64,000 nt of DNA from Neobacillus massiliamazoniensis (GTDB lineage: Bacteria > Bacillota > Bacilli > Bacillales > Cytobacillaceae): NCBI RefSeq assembly GCF_001048695.1, contig NZ_CVRB01000001.1, positions 558,001 through 622,000 of the forward strand, written 5' to 3'. Positions 62,314-64,000 of this stretch are shown here, piece after piece. How positions within the stretch are numbered: the stretch's first letter is position 1; each line of letters begins with the position of its first letter. The position numbers were made by a program, and so were the translations under genes. Below the pieces are notes generated by a model. The model made no database searches. It was not told the DNA's origin and was given only the letters and a program-made list of their open reading frames with translations.

Positions 62314-63315
62314 TCAGTTTGAAACATCTTTAAATCCAATAAATTTTTTTCGAGCCTCGTCCCAAAGGTGGAATTTCAACGAACTAATACTTGTTGTCAA
62401 GGTAACGGTTGGTACGTTCTGTAATGGGAGCGTATTATTGTGAACTTCCTCAAGTTTATAATTTGGAACCCTTGGGCTCAAATGATGAATATGATGGTAG
62501 CCGATATTTCCCGTCAACCATTGGAGCAGCTTTGGTAGCTTATAATAAGAACTCCCTTCCACGGCTGCTTTCACGTATTCCCACTCAGCATCTTCTTCAA
62601 AATAAGAATCTTCAAAAGTGTGCTGTACGTAAAAAAGCCAGATTCCAATAGAGCCAGAGATTAAAAAAATCGGACCTTCAACTAAAAGGAAGGACTGCCA
62701 GCCAATCTCCCAACAGAGCAGCCAGTACAAAGCTAAAATTGAAATATTTGTAAGATAGGTATTTAGGCGTTCCTTCAGTCTCGCTGCTTTTCTGTTAAAA
62801 CGATTTTGAAGTAGAAAAACATAAATTGGACCTACGCCAAACATAATAAACGGATTACGATATAGACGATATGCTAAGCGTTTCCAAAAGGATGCAGCTT
62901 TATATTCATCAAGTGTAAGCATCCAAAGGTCACCGGTGCCGCGCTTATCTAAGTTACTACTTGTTGCATGATGAACGGAATGCTCATGCTGCCAGCGATT
63001 ATATGGAAACAACGTTATAATTCCCGTGATGGTTCCAACAATTTTATTTGCCCGGCGATTTTTAAAAAAAGAGTGATGGCAGCAGTCATGAAAAATAATA
63101 AAGATCCGAACTAAAAATCCACCTGCTAATACTGCTAGCCCCAAGGTTAAAAAATAGGAAATGGACAAGCTCTTAAAGCAAAGAAACCATAAAAAAATAA
63201 ACGGCACAATCGAATTAATCAACTGCCAGATACTTTTCATCGTATTAGATTTTTCATAGGGAGCCACTTGATTCCGTAAGTTTTTTTGCAATTCTTTATT
63301 CATTTTGACATTCAC
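62314..63315 (-). CDS. des: Fatty acid desaturase
   Basis: A 333-residue membrane desaturase with the three His boxes HDCCHHSF, HEHSVHH and HHIHH, which bind two irons. In B. subtilis Des puts a delta-5 double bond into phospholipid acyl chains after cold shock. It is the first gene of des-desK-desR. A Lys-rich N-terminus precedes the first membrane segment. GAGGAAGTG precedes the ATG at 63315. Confidence 0.92.
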   Translation of the reverse strand: MNVKMNKELQKNLRNQVAPYEKSNTMKSIWQLINSIVPFIFLWFLCFKSLSISYFLTLGLAVLAGGFLVRIFIIFHDCCHHSFFKNRRANKIVGTITGIITLFPYNRWQHEHSVHHATSSNLDKRGTGDLWMLTLDEYKAASFWKRLAYRLYRNPFIMFGVGPIYVFLLQNRFNRKAARLKERLNTYLTNISILALYWLLCWEIGWQSFLLVEGPIFLISGSIGIWLFYVQHTFEDSYFEEDAEWEYVKAAVEGSSYYKLPKLLQWLTGNIGYHHIHHLSPRVPNYKLEEVHNNTLPLQNVPTVTLTTSISSLKFHLWDEARKKFIGFKDVSN

Positions 63316-63373
63316 TTCCTCATATAAACTACCGAAATTATAGATGAAAGAACAAAATAGTGGCAGACATACC

Positions 63374-63404
63374 TGTCATATACAAAACATGATAAATGTC
63401 ATAT
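63374..63404. promoter_or_regulatory. Direct repeat TGTCATAT upstream of des (possible DesR site)
   Basis: TGTCATAT at 63374-63381 and 63397-63404, with ATGA-N6-TCAT between, 59-89 bases upstream of the des start. DesR binds in this range in B. subtilis, so an operator is a reasonable guess. Confidence 0.35.
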
Positions 63405-63415
63405 GAAAAAAATTT

Positions 63416-63428
63416 GGTGCCTGACACC
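63416..63428. repeat. GGTGYCWGRCACC short palindrome
   Basis: GGTGCCTGACACC between the divergent des and hydrolase genes. Confidence 0.8.
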
Positions 63429-63568
63429 ACATGTTATGTTAACTTGATACCTGAAAATTTTTTCAGGAAAATTCCACCATATAATAAATTCTTATTTTTT
63501 TAAATGTTTAAACACAATAAATTAGGCAAACATAGTTTATTATATATAAGTTTCTGGAGGAGTTTATC

Positions 63569-64000
63569 TTGACGGCATTATCAAAAACTTGTAGTGGAAT
63601 TCCATTTTTACGTCTTGGTGTGGGTGATCCATTAGTATTTATTCATGGTCTTGGAGAAGTAAAGGAGAGTTGGGCCAATCAATTTGAATTTGCCGACCAG
63701 TATGATTTGATTATTCCTGATTTAAGAGGGCACGGGGAATATTTAACGGATGGGGAGATTTCGATCCCCAATTTTGCTCGTGACATTATTCAATTATTGA
63801 CGGAACTTGGAATTGAAAGCGCACACATTTGTGGTTTATCAATGGGTGGAGCAGTAGCTCAAGAAATTTATCGTCAAGCCCCTAAAATGTGCCGCTCGCT
63901 AATTCTCGTCAGTACCTTTCACTTTATGCCAAAAAGTTTAGGAAAAATTTTTTTTAAATACCAAAGAGGCGGATTAAATTCTAATCTTCCATATATCCAA
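63569..64000 (+). CDS. Alpha/beta hydrolase, paralog of the PHA-locus hydrolase (cut by window edge)
   Basis: 144 residues from a TTG at 63569, preceded by TGGAGGAG, open to the window end. It has FIHGLGEVKESWANQFEFAD, LIIPDLRGHGE and CGLSMGGAVAQEIYRQAP, very close to the hydrolase at 34266 (IHGLGEVKEGWHNQYELAD; LGLSMGGAVAQEIYRQAP). The two look like paralogs from a duplication. The Asp and His of the triad are outside the window. No pha genes are seen near this copy. Confidence 0.82.
   Translation, partial: MTALSKTCSGIPFLRLGVGDPLVFIHGLGEVKESWANQFEFADQYDLIIPDLRGHGEYLTDGEISIPNFARDIIQLLTELGIESAHICGLSMGGAVAQEIYRQAPKMCRSLILVSTFHFMPKSLGKIFFKYQRGGLNSNLPYIQ

Noticed and set aside
63374..63404. Firm assignment of a DesR operator before des
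   Set aside because: I do not recall the DesR site well enough to score it, so it is listed only as a low-confidence site.

Overview
The window is about 36 % GC chromosome from an aerobic, endospore-forming member of the Bacillaceae (Neobacillus/Mesobacillus/Bacillus-like). The evidence is an alpha/beta-type SASP, KinD- and KinE-like sporulation kinases, a Spo0E-like phosphatase, SpoIIP, YjcZ-type spore peptides, SigI/RsgI, the class IV PHA synthase pair PhaR/PhaC, and B. subtilis-like gene sets (mhqR-kinD, ycnKJI, des-desK-desR). No rRNA, tRNA, CRISPR array, intact transposase gene or prophage was seen.

Layout. 1-6 kb: an M3 oligoendopeptidase cut by the window edge, MhqR, KinD, an Fsr-type MFS exporter and a hemerythrin-like protein. 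6.2-16.7 kb, all on the minus strand except mtnU: a complete fixABCX operon, a Spo0E-like protein, mtnU (plus strand), a PAS histidine kinase, and a two-gene 2-oxoacid:ferredoxin oxidoreductase operon made of two fused subunit pairs. 17-24 kb: a B12-binding radical SAM protein, a segment of small sporulation genes with sigI-rsgI bracketed by an inverted pair of repeats, then prfC. 24.6-33 kb: an FtsH-like protease, two YjcZ peptides, a broken LuxR gene, a 1173-residue modular secreted protein and a CwlO-like peptidoglycan hydrolase whose upstream region carries three tandem 137-bp units. 33-43 kb: a polyhydroxyalkanoate locus (phaQ-phaP, a possible depolymerase, phaC, phaR, an extra phasin-like gene) followed upstream by an acyl-CoA ligase and adhE, with a FadR-like operator in front of adhE. 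43-53 kb: PEP carboxylase, a cadherin-like secreted protein, a SRPBCC protein, an MFS transporter and the copper operon ycnKJI. 53-64 kb: a DUF6044 membrane protein divergent from a GT39 glycosyltransferase, SpoIIP, YcgL, an IDEAL protein, an alpha/beta hydrolase, the cold-shock operon des-desK-desR, and the start of a second copy of the PHA-locus hydrolase.

How parts may work together. FixABCX (NADH to ferredoxin plus quinone) and the 2-oxoacid:ferredoxin oxidoreductase lie about 3.6 kb apart and could share a ferredoxin pool; a cre-like site in front of fixA suggests carbon-catabolite control. The adhE, acyl-CoA ligase and pha genes point to linked acyl-CoA, fatty-acid and storage-polymer metabolism.

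The intergenic space is rich in dispersed repeats: seven copies of a GC-rich element of about 180-250 bp, several with terminal inverted repeats GGCTGTGTTAAA/TTTAACACAGCC; a second family marked by AAAAGCGGAAG and GAGCTAGACAATTCTC; a 13-bp imperfect palindrome GGTGYCWGRCACC in six places; and recurring terminators built on GGATGTCCCAAA. These are the least explained features of the window.
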